Assembly (NCBI RefSeq): GCF_958979055.1
Contig: NC_084886.1
Coordinates: 46,083,154 to 46,147,153, forward strand
Length of the DNA stretch: 64,000 nucleotides
Source of the DNA: Alnus glutinosa
Lineage: Eukaryota; Streptophyta; Magnoliopsida; Fagales; Betulaceae
Reading direction: 5' to 3'
Of this stretch, positions 13,701 through 25,564 are shown piece by piece (within the stretch, counting starts at the first letter, position 1; every line of letters begins with the position of its first letter). Made by a program: the position numbers and the translations under genes. The notes under the pieces were generated by a model, which was not told the DNA's origin, made no database searches, and worked only from the letters and a program-made list of their open reading frames with translations.

Positions 13701-13746
13701 TAGAACAGTCACACTAAAAGACAGCTATAGCAAGGTTGCGAAGTAG
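4762..13746 (+). CDS. GlnRS: Glutaminyl-tRNA synthetase, cytosolic (23 exons, 794 aa)
   Basis: Charges tRNA-Gln with glutamine in an ATP-dependent reaction. Exons: 4762-4899, 5291-5341, 5709-5780, 5932-6031, 6248-6343, 6713-6774, 6896-6997, 7107-7199, 7844-7996, 8078-8133, 9229-9319, 9406-9492, 9931-10128, 10211-10309, 11378-11509, 11610-11746, 11840-11939, 12019-12114, 12441-12541, 12621-12726, 12847-12936, 13054-13183, 13652-13746. They total 2385 nt in frame, close to the 795 aa I recall for the Arabidopsis protein. The N-terminal GlnRS-specific region (about 1-190) is followed by a lysine-rich linker (about 194-207), a class I catalytic core with HIGH at 284-287 and MSKR (the KMSKS equivalent) at 506-509, and a C-terminal anticodon-binding beta-barrel ending in SYSKVAK. 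The start MPGKDD matches the family start. The intron after 10128 uses a GC donor. No damage is seen, so the gene should be functional. Confidence 0.97.
10129..10210 (+). other. GC-AG intron in GlnRS
   Basis: The exon ending in ...GTATCAAG is followed by GCAAGT rather than GT, and the next exon begins after TTCTTCAG. Translation across this junction restores the conserved [14 protein letters not shown] segment exactly in phase, so the GC donor is required. The rest of the donor site matches the consensus well, as is usual for GC-AG introns. Confidence 0.9.
12973..12996. repeat. (TC)n microsatellite in a GlnRS intron
   Basis: A run of about eleven TC units lies just downstream of a GlnRS exon end at 12936. 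It is intronic and probably variable in length between individuals. Confidence 0.9.
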
Positions 13747-16565
13747 GCTTTGTGCCCTTGGAAAGCTTAAGATGGAATGTGGCAAGCAGGAGGTACAATA
13801 TTTGGAATATTTTGTGTAAATTATTCAACAAATTCTTCTCCACATTTTACTAAATACACTATACGTCATGGTTAGTGAGCTCTATGCAACTTTAATTTCA
13901 TGCACTGAATATGTGAGAGAATCTATTGAAATCCGTTTGTTACGTGTTTCCTTGAAGAGTCCTTCCTTTTTTTTTTTTTTTTTTTTAAATCATTCTAATT
14001 TCTTGAAGAGTTCTTTGTTTATGGATAAAACTGGTTTCTGGTTTTGGGGATTGGGCCTGGTGCTTTTCATCCGCTAACATGATGCATGGAATTTGCCTCG
14101 TTTTGGAATTAATATTCATTTTCGTGCTTCTCTTTTATATACGCGTTCATAAATTTCATCTTTCATCAGAACGGGGGTGGTGGCTTATTATTTAAGTGGC
14201 TGAGCAGGTCTAGCTTCAGTAATACCTTGCCCTCGACCTGTCTAAGCTCTTTTTGGTTAATGCCACTCTATGGCCTCTCTTTTTGTTTTTTTCATAGGCT
14301 AGGTGAAATTTCATTAGACATAAAAATAGATACACGAGTTCGAGGAAATTGCCTACAAAGTCAGACAAAACAAAAATGAGCCCCTCTTAGGTCTTAACTA
14401 TAATCCTTTTCACATTCCTTTTGTCGGTTTTATTTTTATTTTTTATTTTTTTTAAGATACAAAGTTGCCGTTTACAACAAAAAATAAAAAGCACAAACAG
14501 AATAGGGCTTGGGCAACTTAAAATTTAAACTATGAACGTAAGTATGCGGGGGTAATGTTTTCGAAGGTGCGATCCCTTTGGCTCGAGGCATGGATGCCAC
14601 AAAGTTAGGGTCACCAATGAGGTAATATCATTAGTTACTGGGAGAGAGGGATACAACAAATAAGCCCAGTAAAATAAACAAACAAACACAAAAACATCAG
14701 CAGCAAAGCTGGCGGGGCTGGCAGGGTGGTAGCCATCCCAGGAGGCGCGTGAGAACCATATGCCGCTCAGGGAAGGCCTCTCAGCACTAGGAAGCGGCGG
14801 AATCGTCTGGAACCACCGGGGGTTGGTGCGGAAAGTGGAGGAGGGAGCTGTCGGAGGAACCACCAGGGGTTGGTGCAGTAAGTGGAGGAGGGTGCTGTCG
14901 GAGGCTCCACACGCCGGTTGAGTCCATGAGCTTGCTGGCGCTTGGGAAGTATGCGCTATCTTCTAGGTGACGGAGGAGATGGGAAAGACCACCAGCGGAC
15001 TCCAGAAACTCCGGCGAACACAGTGTTGAGGAGTATGTCTTGAGAGAGAGGATGGAGGTGAGTAGATATAAAACCCAAAAAACGATTCCAAACTCCAAAC
15101 CTTAGTAACCCAAAAACATGGTGGATGAAGAGGGTAGAGCCAAAAGTATCTGCTGGTTGAAGGAAAATCTAGGAAAAGTAGGAAAGGGGTGAGGATAAAT
15201 TTGGTGCAAAGCCAGCTCGGTTTCTGAGAGATAATTCTCAAATTTATTGGGTTATGGGGTTGGGTGGTAAGCTGTTTGGGGAACGGGGGATGTGGATGGG
15301 TAGTAGGGAGCAGAGGGGAGGGAAGCATTCCCTCCCATGGAAAGAGCACCGGCAGACGAAGACGAAGGCTAAAATCCTAGAGAGAGTTGAGAGCTTCTCT
15401 CTCCTCTAGTCGGTATGTTGTGGTCCTTCTCTTTATAATATAATGCACTTAAAAATAAAATAAAAATCATTCCTTTTGTCGTTTTTATTTATGTATCTTG
15501 ATCTTCAATTAGAACACAAACTCTTGCCCACTTTTTTCTTCTTCCGCTATTATTTTGCCATCAAAGATATTTTTTAATCAATTTTGCCTAGAAAAGCCGC
15601 CTTTCTAGATGGTATTTCAATGTCCAAGAAATTCTTTGTAAAATTGTTAAAATGAAAATGCTCTTTTTTCTTCTTTTTTTTCCTCTCTCTCTCCAAAAGT
15701 AATTTTCAAATGATGTGTCATCATTCTATGAGATGGTGACACATTTTTAAAAATAGTAGATCTCATCTATTATTGACACATTATTTGAGAATAAATTTTT
15801 AAGAAAAAAACATTTGATAAGTGTAGCATTTTTCTAAAAATCAGTTGTTGACTCAATACACAAACAAATCAATTTTGCCCGAGAGTTGCTGCAGGTATAA
15901 AGAGAAGCTTACCAACAAATTTACAAATTGATGTGGAGCTTTATACGAGGCTCCATGTCAGTTTAATGCAAAAATAGTAAAAAAAAAAAAAAAATTAAAT
16001 ACATAGGACAAAAATACCATTCTCATTTTGGTTGAATCTAAACGCCGTTGGAAATCCAACACACTGGCCAACCACGACCCCAACCAGCCCAGTGGAAGCT
16101 CGACCAGTGGATTCGGTCGACGAGGACGAAGTAAGGGAACGACAGCGGCATGGGTTAGTTTCTAGTTGGATTTGGGTTCAGGAATAGACGGTAGGCCGGA
16201 TTTGGATTCGGGAAGGACGATTGATTCTAGGCTGGATCTGGGTTCAAGAAGGCTGGATCTCTGGCCGTCGGCGAGATTTGGTGAGCGTGGGTATCCTGAC
16301 AGGAGATCCGGCCGGATTTCTCAAACCCAAGCTAGCCAAGCGTGGGTTTCCGGTGGTGAGAGGTGAGAGAGAGAGTGTGTCGGAGAGAGGGAGAACGACC
16401 GGCAAGAGGGGAGAGTGCCGGAGAGATATTTTGGACTGGTGAAGAGAAGGGCATTTTCGCCTTTGTATAAATGCCATGTCAGTTTGTAAACCTCCATTTG
16501 TAAAAAATTAAGTACCTCTAACATTTTTCATTTTGTCCTTCTCCACATAACAAACTCCATTCGAA
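13747..16565. other. Intergenic, repeat-derived; no gene recognised
   Basis: The GlnRS 3' flank runs into about 2.8 kb without a convincing gene. Long reading frames on the minus strand (14525-15349) are rich in proline, serine and leucine, shift frame repeatedly and match nothing I know. That segment may be a retroelement or untranslated repeat; a T-rich tract at 14430-14456 would be its poly(A) tail if it lies on the minus strand. At about 15890-16530 the outer parts are loosely inverted relative to each other (TTACAAATTGATGTGG against TTACAAACTGACATGG), again suggesting mobile DNA. Confidence 0.35.
14809..14902. repeat. Two-copy tandem repeat, 47-bp unit
   Basis: Copy 1 (14809-14855) begins GGAACCACCGGGGGTTGGTG and copy 2 (14856-14902) begins GGAACCACCAGGGGTTGGTG. 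Both end in GGAGGAGGG(A/T)GCTGTCGGA. Only a few differences separate them, so the duplication is fairly recent relative to the surrounding decay. Confidence 0.85.
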
Positions 16566-16593
16566 CCCCCCCCCCCCCCCCCCCCCCCCCCCC
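16566..16593. repeat. Poly(C) homopolymer, 28 nt
   Basis: Twenty-eight consecutive C residues in intergenic DNA. Such a long C/G homopolymer is unusual in an AT-rich plant region, and its exact length may be a sequencing estimate. Confidence 0.85.
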
Positions 16594-18175
16594 AACCCAT
16601 CACTTAACCAAACGGAGCCCTCCCTCCTTCCTCCCCTTTGTTCCTCTCTTTTCTTCTTTTTTCTCTCTTCTTTTGTGGGAAGTGGGAAGATGAAAGTTAA
16701 AGATTTAATGTCACATTTTTATCTACCTCTGCCATGCACGCTTCTCTCCTTTGGCTTCCCCGCCCCTAGATCTACCACGAGCCCCCTCCAGCTGCCCTCT
16801 CTCCATTGGCGCATGGGCTCACGTGCTGCTCTTTATAGTAGAGCATCTAGTTTCAGATCTTGTTAAGAGCTAAACTTTACCTCATTTCTCAATAAAGCAG
16901 GAATTACTCTCTTTTGTTTGAGGCTATAGTGGAGTATGCCTTTTTGACATCATCGATCCACCCTCTTTTCAGGGATTTATGGGAAAATTACACTTTACTC
17001 TCATTATGTATTTATTTATTAGCGATTTGACGTTCAATGTTCAATTTTTGATAAATGATCCCTAATGTTTACCACGTGTGTCAATCTGGACCTTTCGGCC
17101 ACTTAGTTTGTCAAAAGTGACGGAAATGAGATCAGGTGCACCAAAGTTTCAAAATTACCTTAGATCAAAACGGTGAGTTTCACATACAACCCCATTTTCG
17201 TTATTTTGTGTGGCAATTCAACTGGTTGCCACGTGCGATTCACCTAGGGCACCCATGACTGCATGTTAACAAGTCATCGAGGGAGGCGGAGAAGACACCA
17301 AGGTTTTCAACTCACAGAGTTTCTGAGAAACATAATGCGACTGGGTAATGATCAGTTTGGCTTGGAAAGAATTGAATTGCTTGAAAACTTCAGCCGAAGT
17401 GTAGAACGAGTTCGCGGTGGTGGCGACTGCACCGAGCATCGAAGTGTGAAGGCTACGATGATGCAGCTGTGGAGAGGAAATCTAACTATCTAAGTTGGTG
17501 CAAGCGTCAACCTGTTCTTCCACATCTTCATTTTCAAGATCATGTCTAAGCAAAACTTCACCTTCTTCTAGGGAAAAGCTAGGCAATGGGGTTAAAAGGA
17601 CGGTGCGATTCTAGCCTGTAAGCGTAATTGTTGACGAAGATTGTCGGCCTTGTGCGCATAAATGCCTGTACGAAGAAGAAGACTCGAGTACTCTAATACC
17701 GGTGTCAGTGCCAACCGCGTGGAAAATCGGACGATCAAAGACAAGAAAGAATGAAGAAGAGCTCAAGCTCTAGGTCCTCGAGAAAAGCCGGCGCGTGGAA
17801 GAACATGTTTGTTATAACTTGATCAAACAAATTACAACAAATGAAAACCGAATACATGGTCATTACGCACGCTTATACAGTGAAACCCGGGTGTAATATT
17901 TCAGAACCCAGAGAAACCAGAGGCCATTAACATTCCTCTGTTCACCCCTGTTTTACCCAACCAAAACAGAGGCCAACACTGTAACAATATTTTCGGTTAC
18001 CCCTCATGTTCAGCATGCATGGGTAATGGGTTGTCCATCAAACTTGTGATTTTATAGACAATTATTGGACGGTCCATCTTCCCAGGCTATGTCGCAACGG
18101 AAACATTGCCATTGGTGTACGACAACACCTCCCTGTTTCAAATCTCTCAGGCGCACTAGGCAGAGATCGACAGAC

Positions 18176-18543
18176 ATGGGTGGTTGTGTCTCATCTGAAA
18201 AAACAATTAGCAAAGGCGGAGGTGGAGTTGGAGGAAAAAGAGGACAAAGACGAGATTGCAACGAAAAGCTGCCCGGCCAAGACAACAAAGCAGCCAATCC
18301 AAGCCAAGGCTGTCACCTTCCAGAACCCCAGCTGCTTCCTTTGCAGCTACGAGTCCCTGTCCATCGGCTCGTGCGAGCCCCACTTGCCCGGCGAGGAGGA
18401 GCTACAAGCAGGCCATATCTACTTCCTCATGCCATTCTCTCGGGCCCGCCAGCCCCTCTCACTCCCTGACTTGTGTGTCCTGGCCATTACGGCCGCCTTG
18501 GCACTCGGTAACAACGACGTTGACTTCTCCGCAACCGATTAGA
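18176..18543 (+). pseudogene. DUF4228/PADRE-domain gene fragment, frameshifted
   Basis: Full PADRE-type proteins are small plant proteins, often N-myristoylated and stress or pathogen induced. Here ATG at 18176 gives the expected myristoylation-type start MGGCVSSEKTISKGGG. The conserved body is in a different frame: AVTFQNPSCFLCSYESLSIG, then GEEELQAGHIYFLMPFSR and QPLSLPDLCVLAI, ending at a stop at 18541-18543. At least one frameshift therefore separates start and body. The fragment lies between the TIRs of a Mutator-like element, so it is best read as a captured and decayed copy. Family assignment rests on the FxxP.CFLCS...PG.IYFL.P.S...PLSLPDLC pattern. Confidence 0.7.
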
Positions 18544-18865
18544 AGTTCATTTCTCGGTGATGACCAGACCAGGTCCATTAAGTCACTCTCACTCAATACT
18601 TCTTTATTTTTATTTTATTTTTATTTTTAAATTGATTGGGGAACGTGCCATTGCCGAACTTGCTTGAGGGAGGCCTATCTGGTGCTTTAGAAAACAATAA
18701 AAGGATCGAAGAAGAATAGGCAGGCCTACGTGGTCATCGGTGACTGGTCTCCATATTTCGTTGCATTAGTTACTGCTTCTTCTATATTTGGCTTTTGTAT
18801 AATGTGTGTGCAAATTTAAGCAAACAATCTACATCCTCGTCCTCGTCGAAGTCTATATATGGTAC

Positions 18866-19404
18866 TGTTGATAAAATAACCTTCCCGAGAGGGGGAGGCT
18901 TCTTTCCGAGCGGTAGGTCCCGGACGCATCACGGCTGGCGAAACCTCCTTCCCGAGAGTAGTGCCCGACCGGTAGTTGTCGGATACTCCGATAACCGACA
19001 AGTAGTAATGATGACAGTACAGATAAAGGAGATCGTTTAGGTGGCTGAACCCCCCAAGATCCGGGATTTCCTGAATCGCCATGCTCTGTCATTAAAAAGC
19101 CCACCTGCCCATCGCTGTCAAGAGTGTACTTGGGACCTGTTTGTGCACAGGGAGTCACTGTTCCCTAAAAGCCGGGATACTCCCACCTAACCTCAAGGGC
19201 AACCACCTATAAATAGAAAAAATCCAGGTATTAAAGGATACTAGTTCAAATTCAATCTTTTTCTCTCTAAAAAACCCTCGTCTAACTTGGCCGTCGGAGG
19301 AGGACCACTGGGGAAACTCACTGTGTGTTCTTTGTATTTGCAGGTCAATCGGACACACTCACCTGTAGCAGGGCTTACGTCACCAGCTGGAATCAGCATC
19401 AACA
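18866..19404. mobile_element. Probable solo Ty3/gypsy-type LTR
   Basis: The segment starts TGTTGAT and ends ATCAACA, the inverted TG...CA ends expected of an LTR. It contains a TATA-like CTATAAATAGAAA near 19207 and, downstream, a TCTAACTTGGCCGTCGGAGG stretch and TTTGTATTTGCAGGT that recall gypsy LTR transcript leaders. No pol sequence is adjacent. The flanking pentamers (GGTAC, GTAAT) do not match, so the assignment is provisional. It would be nested inside the surrounding Mutator-like element. Confidence 0.5.
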
Positions 19405-21302
19405 GTAATGATCTTTTCTGAGGGAGTGTGTCCAGTAGAGAAGACAAACAGGGTTGCTGTGAGAGGTGTCCAGTGGAGGAGGTGGCACTGGTGGTGCTGG
19501 AGACCGATGACCCATCATTGTCGGTGATGACTTTCCGAGCATGGTTTCTGGGGTTGACCTGATCATGCGTCCTTCTTATCTTCCTCAGCACCTTCTTCAC
19601 CCCCGACCATCCTCATGCAACGGCCATCCATTGGAACCGAATGATGCTGTACCCACGGCCATCCCTGAACCCGTGAACCCACGACCAGAAAGAGAGGTTT
19701 AATGGAGGGTGATGAAATGGTGCTTGTCTTTAGCAAAACGTAACTAACTGATCTAGCCGGTAGATTTTCCTTCGTTCCGGTCCAAAAATGAATGGCTAGG
19801 TGTAAGAAGGATGTGGTAGTGATCTAGTTGCTTGGTTCATAAATTGGTTGGTCTGGTTTGCAGGCTGACTGCGGTGGCTGGAACTGGAAGCGTATATGTG
19901 TGTTTTGGCTGGTTTGCAGGAGAGGATAACGACGTGGTGGGATTGGTTGCGGGGAGAAGGGGTTGTTGAAATGGTGTGCTTTGGCTATTAAAAGAAACGG
20001 TGTGTTTTGAATAGAATGGGTGATTTTGAAAAGTTAAGCTTTAAAAGGTCATGTGCGTGACACGTGACATCGATCTTTTCCGTAACTTTTGACTAGCTAA
20101 GTAGACGGAAGGTCCAAATTAACACACATGATAAACGTCAAGGGGGATTATCTATCAAAAATTAAATATTAGACATCAGATCGCCAATAAATGAATACAT
20201 CAAAAGATAAAATGTAATTTCCCCGCGATCTATTTATCGGATTGCATTACATACAACCATCATGGCGCCCTCTTTGCCTCTTTTGGTGGAGGAACTATGA
20301 GACCAAATTTATTTGGATTCATTTTTTGTTTTATTTGTATTTGTATTTCCTTGCACTGTAATGACTATTTTTAGGGCGTTTGTTGGAGTCTCGACCCTAT
20401 TCTGTAGTTTTTATTTATTATTTATTTATTTTTTTTGTTTTAATGGAATAGCTTGGAAAAAAGAAAGGAAAAAAAATAAAAATAAAATTTGAGTAGTCGA
20501 CCGTACGTTTGGTTCAGCTTTATCTCTTAATCTCTAATCATCAAATCAGAGGAGTCTCTGTCTGACATTGATCAATTTCAACAGTACTGGGAAGTCTGAA
20601 ATTGCTCAAACAATCAATCACTTGACTCGATAGACGAATAAACCAATTTTCAACAATCTGTACGATGTGATACAGTTCTCTCTCTTATTTTCGAATAATC
20701 GAGCACCGTCTAGAACCTTGTCTACGTTGGCCGGGGACCCAATTATAGGTTCGCTTAAAGCCGTCACCGTCCATGGCTTTTTCCCTTAGTTATGGGCATC
20801 CTCCGATGAGAGCTTACGAGAGGAAAGTTGGCATCAAGCAATGGAGATGAATAAAGAGACCAATCGAAAAGAGAATCTGGAAAAGGAACGCACACAAGCA
20901 ATTTGCGTAGACAACCCCATGAAAATGGGAAAAAAAAACCAACCAAATTCCACTATATGAAATGAGTATCACAGTATCAGTGCATCTCTCTCGATCCTCC
21001 CTTAACAACTCTCATAATAAAGCACGTCCAGTGGGGTGTTGTTTCAATATTGAAGAACGAAGACAAAGGTTTCTGTCTATACAGCTTCGTCCTTAGACCC
21101 CTGGTTTGTGGGGGGTTTTCCAATGGTGCTTCAACCTTCAAGAAACGCCGTAATAAAAATATGTGCGTTCAAGATTACGAAGAACTTGGTTGAAATTGAG
21201 AATCCAATCTTACGATATCATTTTCTTTGCCGCCAATAGAGTATAAGATTCAATATCATGGTAGCTAAACCCAAAAAAAAAATAAAAAAAAGAAAAGTGG
21301 GA

Positions 21303-21323
21303 GGGGGGGGGGGGGGGGGGGGG
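21303..21323. repeat. Poly(G) homopolymer, about 21 nt
   Basis: Twenty-one consecutive G residues follow a purine-rich GGGAGGGA lead. It has no visible partner or function. Confidence 0.85.
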
Positions 21324-22494
21324 AGTGGAGACAACAGATAGGCTCACAAGCACTCGCCAATGAGACCCGCCAACGGTCAAGTTAGAGGAGGAAGAACTTA
21401 GGTATTTGAAAGGTGGATGTCAAAAGCATGTAGTTAGACGAATTGTACCTGATTCCTTTTTTATAGGCTTCTTTTAGGTCTGACGCATTTTAAAAGCAAG
21501 TGACTAGGCATCAGAGAGGAGATCTTCTTTCTTTAGATCGTTAAAGTAGCTGGTGATGTATGTTGTGAAGGGGAATCTTTGTTGACGTGCATTCCCAGGG
21601 GGCCGGATCACGTGGGCGTGGGGGGGAGGAGGGGGTTGAGAGCTGTTCTCGGGTTCGAAGTGCCGTTGGTTCAATCGACTGTCTTGGGCCACCAATTTGT
21701 ATAGTTTGTAAATGGGTTGAGTGCTTGGCTCCGCTGCCCCTTTAGCCTCGATGGTGACATGAGCTTTTCTGGGCATTTTTGGATTTCGGTCCCTAGGCTT
21801 GCCGCATGCCAAGTGTGTTTGAACCTGGTTACGGGTTGTGGGATCAAAGTATATTTTGGACTTTACAGGAGTCCCCCAATTCCTTTGGATAATTTAACGA
21901 ACCAATCCAAGAGAATTCGAGAAGTCATATGCCATGCCGGGGGGCTTCATCAAAACCAGTGAAAGATTCCTTTTGTTAAATTTTCTTTAATTAGTTTTTT
22001 GTGAGTTTTTCAACGGACTGCGATTCTAGCCTTATAAACCCTAATTAAACTAAGAAAGTGCTTAGAAACAACATGAAATTAAATGAGGAATATGTTGGGA
22101 TGCATGGAATGATATATAATGTTAGATTCAACAAAATCTAACACACACTAAGAAATTAATATTATCTATTTCACGGCACCCACTTGGTCCGCTCCATAAT
22201 GGGAGATATTTTTCTTCTATTCTTAATCCCTCCTGTTATCGTTTACTATGATATCACTTCATCTCAAATCTCCACTATGCATGACGTGAAGAGATTTAGA
22301 TCGATTGATTTGATCGAGCTTATCAACTTTCGAAGTGGAAGAGTAAGCAACAAACATCCTTAAATTATCTTGAATGTTAGTGCCTTTCACTTCAATGGAC
22401 CACCTCTTCGGAAAACGGAAAAGGTTCATACCTCCGTCATCATGGATTCATTATTTCTTTCTTTTTTGACTTTGTATCATCATTCGTGGGTTTC

Positions 22495-22810
22495 TTACTA
22501 GCATCAACTAGCATTATTAGGCCATATTTGGAAATTTCTTATCTTATCTCTTCCCTTATTTTTACATTTTTTAAAAAAATATCAACTTTAAAATATTTTA
22601 ATTTTATTTATTTATTTTTTACTTTTTATATCACATCAATACTTTTTTATTATTATTTTAATAAAAAAAATTCACTATAATACTTTTTATTTTTATTTTA
22701 ACTTTTTTATATAAGTTCTTTTAATTTTATATCACATCAATCACATTTTACTACCACTAAAAAAAAAATTTCTCCCTCAATATGAGGGGAGGGGGTTGCC
22801 AAATGGGTTA
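22495..22810. repeat. AT-rich repeat, probable MITE remnant
   Basis: TTTATATCACATCAAT occurs twice (near 22,627 and 22,727), separated by AT-rich DNA. The same motif in complement is seen at 3517-3630. Outer ends GGCCATATTTGG and GTTGCCAAATGG are weakly inverted. Probably another copy of the family at 3471-3745. Confidence 0.4.
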
Positions 22811-23557
22811 ATATATATATTTTTTTGTTTTAATAGATGAGTGAAAATAAGGAAACACAACAGCAAACCAGTACAAAAGAAAAAAAAATTACAAATAATC
22901 AAAACAACGACAAAAAAAAAAAAAAAAATTACACTATCCATTGCAGCAATTCATACTACAGCCTCAAAGAAGATCCTGGACTACCATTATTAGGTTAACT
23001 TCCATATCATTTGCATCGATCTAGTGACATGTCGATTATATCTATACGTATTTTGAAAAGTTCAATCATATTTTGAAATTTCGAGTAATTATTTTGTATA
23101 TCTTTGTAATGGGTTTTTCTTATATGAAGATGAATTTAGGGATATTATAACCAAACAAAGGCAAAATTGGTGAAGATTCAAGGAAGAAGATGAAGATTAT
23201 AGATGGATAATTACGGGCGCTTTGGGAGGCCCAATCTCTCCCTGGCACTCCGAGAGGCCTAGAGTCTTTCAGGCATTTCGAGAGACCTAATCTCTCCAAG
23301 AAATAGCCAACTACAATATTCTTCTTCTTTCTGCTTACCTTCTACTCGTGCATCATCTCTTAAATAACCCATTCTATTATAGAATACTGTAACAGAATGT
23401 ACAGCTCACTCAATCCCTTCTAGAATATCCAATTACATTAGAAAACTAGCATAGGCCAACAAAACTAACTTATTTACAAAGAGAAGCCCATTAGATAAAA
23501 GGCCTACTATCTTATATCCCTTACAATTTTAGATGGACTTAGTGTATACAAAATATA

Positions 23558-23988
23558 GGAGAAACTACACGTATTCCATCAAATTACCACTGAATTTGTA
23601 ATGTTCTCCGAACTTCAAATTTGCCAAGTCTTTTTAGTTACTCCATCTGCTAGAATTTTCTGTTAAATCATAACAAAAAAAAGGTCACACGCGATTCACG
23701 TGATTTTTTTTTTTACACAAATAAACCATAATACCACATATGTGAAGTGTGAAAATACAACTACATCTTTAGATTTTTTTTTTATTTTTATTTTAAAAAA
23801 ATACATTTGAGAGGGGTATTATTGTCATTTTGGGCCATATATCTTGTCCACGGCCCATTTTCTATCCGATTTAACAAAAAACTTTAACGGAAAAAGTTTG
23901 AAAATGCTTGATAGATTAGTAGGAGACATTTTAACTTTTTAAAATCTAGGAAAAACATTAAAAATTGAGAGAAAAATATAGTTTCCCC
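23558..23988. mobile_element. Non-autonomous Mutator-like element, 431 bp
   Basis: The left end is GGAGAAACTACACGTATTCC and the complement of the right end is GGGGAAACTATATTTTTCTC. Both arms also contain a matching CCGTTAA/CTGTTAAATC block about 110 bp inward. The flanks CAAAATATA (23549-23557) and TCAAATATA (23989-23997) match at 7 of 9 positions. No coding capacity. Confidence 0.6.
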
Positions 23989-24173
23989 TCAAATATAAAA
24001 CTTAACACACACCTATAAAAAAGTCCACATACTTGCAATAATTGACACCTCTCTTCCAAATATTTGGCTGAATAGTAAATACCACGCTTTGGGTTGGCTT
24101 GGTCCTAGAAGTTCAATGGGGGTTGATGGCCAATAAGGGAGAGCTCTTTGTGAAGAAAGAATGAAAGAAAAAG

Positions 24174-24174
<1 letters not shown>

Positions 24175-24215
<41 letters not shown>
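24175..24215. repeat. (CT)n microsatellite, about 20 units
   Basis: An uninterrupted CT dinucleotide tract. Reading frames across it on the minus strand give arginine-glutamate repeats, which are an artefact of the tract. Confidence 0.95.
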
Positions 24216-24218
<3 letters not shown>

Positions 24219-25512
24219 GGAGTTTAGTCTCTTCACGCTTAGTTCGATAGCGAAAGGGCGATTTGATTGAAATGTGAAAGGATGCGTGTCCAGTCCATCT
24301 CGCTCCCAAGGTTCCAACTCACATGGAAACTTGGCACAATTTTTGGTACATGTTTGGATGCCCACTTTTCCAAAAGCAAAAACTTTCTGATCTGGCTACG
24401 GGGGGAGTTCCTCCAAAAACATATGGAATTTTTTTTCAAAAATGAGAAAAGGGTTAGATGTGATTAAAGAACCATAAAGGAGAGGACACCTCAAATAACA
24501 GAGTTCAAACGAAAAAGAGACAAACAGTAAGCAATGGTTTTATCTATGATTCCAAATGAGCCATAAACATGTTGTGCCTTTGTAAGGGCCGCACAAGGCG
24601 ATTCTTGTTAATGTGTTGGTTTGAAGAATTATTTTTATATGATATAAATGTGAAAATTATTTTTTATATTTTTAGGATTGTTTTATGTTTGAATTGTCTA
24701 TTAAATTCATTAGTTATTTCAAAAACTTAAATTGATAGGAGTGAGTTAATTTAACAGGTCAACAAGTGAAATATTTAATGAAATGAGTGATGAACTGCAG
24801 AGTAAGAATTTGAATTCATAGCTTTTGTTCTAATACTATATAAATCATTTGTTGTCTTAAAAGGTTAAGTTGATAGGAGAAAACGAATTTAATAATTTAA
24901 AAGATATTTTAACAAAAATTAGGGCTATATATCAACAACGGTAAATTAGGATTATGTTCTATAAAAAAAAAAAAATTGTGAGATTGTGATGTTAAGATTT
25001 TCTTCTGAGTGTCATTATTTTCTTTGAAACCAAAGAAAGAAAAGAAAAGAGAAAAATAAAAATGAGATTCTTATTTAGAAGTTAGCACTGGGCCATGGCC
25101 AAATAGGTGGTGAAAAGGATACACCAATTGAGAATTTTCTAGGACTACTAAACATTAAGATGTTTGGGATTAATCAAATTAGTTGTCTTCCTATTCAAGG
25201 TCATCCCCTCGGCATCCTTCTACTCTTTTTTGTTTTTGTTTATGTTTTTGTTTTTTTTCTCTGCTAGAGAACAAATTAGATCATCACAGTACTAATTCCC
25301 TTGATTCATCTACCTCAGATTTTGTCCATGCATGGTTACAAGATGACAATACTTTTCCCCCTTGAGTTCTATTCATTTCATTTAATATCTTCTCCGTCAA
25401 TTAAGCCAGGATTGAATAGAGTAGACTAAGGTTATAGTCTAACTGGATCGGTCAAAGTTAGCCATGCATCAAGACCAACCAATATCTTCAATTAATGAAA
25501 TTATCAGATGAC

Positions 25513-25564
25513 AAGTATATAGTTTTTTTTTGTTTGTTTTTTGGATGAATAAGTATATAGTTTT
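25513..25564 (-). mobile_element. 5'-truncated LINE scar with 14-bp target duplication
   Basis: AAGTATATAGTTTT occurs at 25513-25526 and again at 25551-25564. Between them is only an A/T-rich tail and TTTTTTGGATGAAT. Read on the minus strand this is TTCATCC followed by poly(A), the same tail as the LINE fragment at 38445-38795. A tail flanked by a long direct repeat is what an extreme 5'-truncated LINE insertion leaves. Confidence 0.65.

Larger units (their letters stand above)
16981..20224. mobile_element. Mutator-like element with long TIRs carrying captured sequence (Pack-MULE)
   Basis: The left end starts GGGAAAATTACACTTTACTC. The right end, read in complement, starts GGGGAAATTACATTTTATCT. 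The match continues with gaps for about 150 bp (both arms share CAATTTTTGATARATRATCCC and TCAAAAGTBACGGAAA). The flanks GGGATTTAT (16972-16980) and GCGATCTAT (20225-20233) agree at 7 of 9 positions, consistent with an old 9-bp Mutator target duplication. No transposase is seen. The interior holds a frameshifted DUF4228/PADRE fragment, a probable solo LTR and unidentified, comparatively GC-rich sequence at 17230-18060 and 19405-20040. Long TIRs plus foreign exonic sequence without a transposase is the definition of a Pack-MULE. Confidence 0.75.
20234..23548. other. Intergenic; no gene recognised
   Basis: I see no supportable gene. The segment has a poly(G) run, AT-rich stretches near 22,560-22,770 resembling the repeat at 3471-3745, and poly(A) tracts at about 22,880-22,930. 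Reading frames around 21,500-21,960 are short and unlike known proteins. The TTGTATAGTTTGTAAATG...GTCCCCCAATTC segment may be decayed LTR sequence. Confidence 0.4.

Noticed and set aside
14525..15349. Overlapping proline/serine-rich reading frames on the minus strand
   Set aside because: They change frame repeatedly, include a 47-bp tandem duplication and resemble no protein I know; more likely untranslated repeat sequence.
18176..18543. PADRE/DUF4228 sequence as a working gene
   Set aside because: The myristoylated start and the conserved body are in different frames, and the whole lies within transposon TIRs.
18795..19600. Several 80-120-codon frames in both strands
   Set aside because: They lie over a probable solo LTR inside a Mutator-like element, with no recognisable domain and no plausible splice structure.
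13000..24400. Arg-Glu / Ser-Leu repeat proteins near (CT)n tracts (12,967-13,275; 24,013-24,439)
   Set aside because: Translation of dinucleotide microsatellites, not proteins.
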